A stretch of DNA of 64,000 nt from Filomicrobium insigne (GTDB lineage: Bacteria > Pseudomonadota > Alphaproteobacteria > Rhizobiales > Hyphomicrobiaceae). How positions within the stretch are numbered: position 1 is the first letter of the stretch; each line of letters starts with the position of its first letter. The stretch is taken from contig NZ_FNJC01000006.1 in NCBI RefSeq assembly GCF_900104305.1, forward strand, positions 50,067 through 114,066, given 5' to 3'. A model generated the notes under the pieces. The model was not told where the DNA came from and searched no databases. It saw only the letters and a list, made by a program, of their open reading frames with translations. Shown here piece by piece: positions 63,907 through 64,000 of the stretch. A program made the translations under genes and the position numbers.

Positions 63907-64000
63907 TCAGAACTTGATGCGTGCACCGCCGACAACGGTGTCGAACTTATCTTCGTTAGGATCGACAAGTCCAGCCGTGCCGCCGTCCAGCTCGTAGTGG
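63907..64000 (-). CDS. Outer-membrane porin-like protein, C-terminal end only
   Basis: The last 30 residues are in frame to the window edge. The end (KFDTVVGGARIKF) has alternating polar and hydrophobic residues and a terminal Phe, the signature for BAM-mediated insertion of beta-barrel proteins. The preceding LDGGTAGLVDPNED looks like a surface loop. The N-terminal part lies outside the window. Confidence 0.7.
   Translation of the reverse strand, partial: HYELDGGTAGLVDPNEDKFDTVVGGARIKF

Overview
The window looks like chromosomal DNA of an alphaproteobacterium of the order Hyphomicrobiales, most likely a Hyphomicrobiaceae-type organism. This rests on the gene order dnaB-alr-radA-cvpA-purF followed by MBL hydrolase-tatD-metG-holB-tmk-dac-rlpA, on several GGAAC-N16/17-CGTT promoter-like sites typical of the alphaproteobacterial general stress sigma factor EcfG, and on alphaproteobacterial families such as DUF992, DUF1269 and the FdhABC-type formate dehydrogenase. 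The species cannot be fixed from the sequence alone.

Layout. 1-14 kb: housekeeping genes. The plus-strand run is dnaB (5' cut by the window edge), alr, radA, cvpA, purF and an SDR. The minus-strand run is rlpA, a PBP5-type carboxypeptidase, tmk, holB, metG, tatD and a PhnP-like MBL hydrolase. 14.2-16.4 kb: tRNA-Ser(UGA), a small orphan gene and a membrane diguanylate cyclase. 16.4-29.1 kb: a glycan cluster, almost all on the minus strand, with three GT4 and three GT2 glycosyltransferases, a methyltransferase, four sulfotransferase-like proteins and a PglK/MsbA-like ABC exporter. Together these suggest synthesis and export of a sulfated surface glycan. 29.5-38.3 kb: a metal-resistance block made of a CsoR-type repressor, a divergent CopA-like P-type ATPase with YHS and heavy-metal-binding N-terminal domains, and an HME-RND pump with an unusually long two-part adaptor and small His/Cys-rich secreted proteins. 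Two CsoR-like dyads lie between the repressor and the ATPase.

38.3-42.1 kb is accessory DNA. It holds a frameshifted small membrane gene, an A+T-rich lone P-loop ATPase gene resembling the Sll1717 type, and a GIY-YIG nuclease gene flanked on both sides by pairs of about 110-150 bp palindromic repeats. This nuclease-plus-repeat unit and the orphan ATPase are the best candidates for something under-described.

42.1-56 kb: mixed genes, including a PRC-barrel-like protein, VOC protein, prolyl aminopeptidase, DUF1269 protein, two MFS carriers, ArsH, a 2OG-Fe(II) oxygenase, an SPW-repeat protein, a single-domain response regulator, DUF3008, MgtC and DUF992. Several small genes here carry EcfG-like promoters, so the region looks like a general-stress-response neighbourhood. 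56-61.6 kb: a formate dehydrogenase operon (TAT-target small protein, Mo/W catalytic subunit with a Cys ligand, Fe-S subunit, cytochrome b subunit, then a 46-residue membrane protein). 62-64 kb: small secreted proteins with clear terminators and the C-terminal end of an outer-membrane porin-like protein cut by the right edge.

All functional assignments come from reading motifs and family resemblance; no database search was run.
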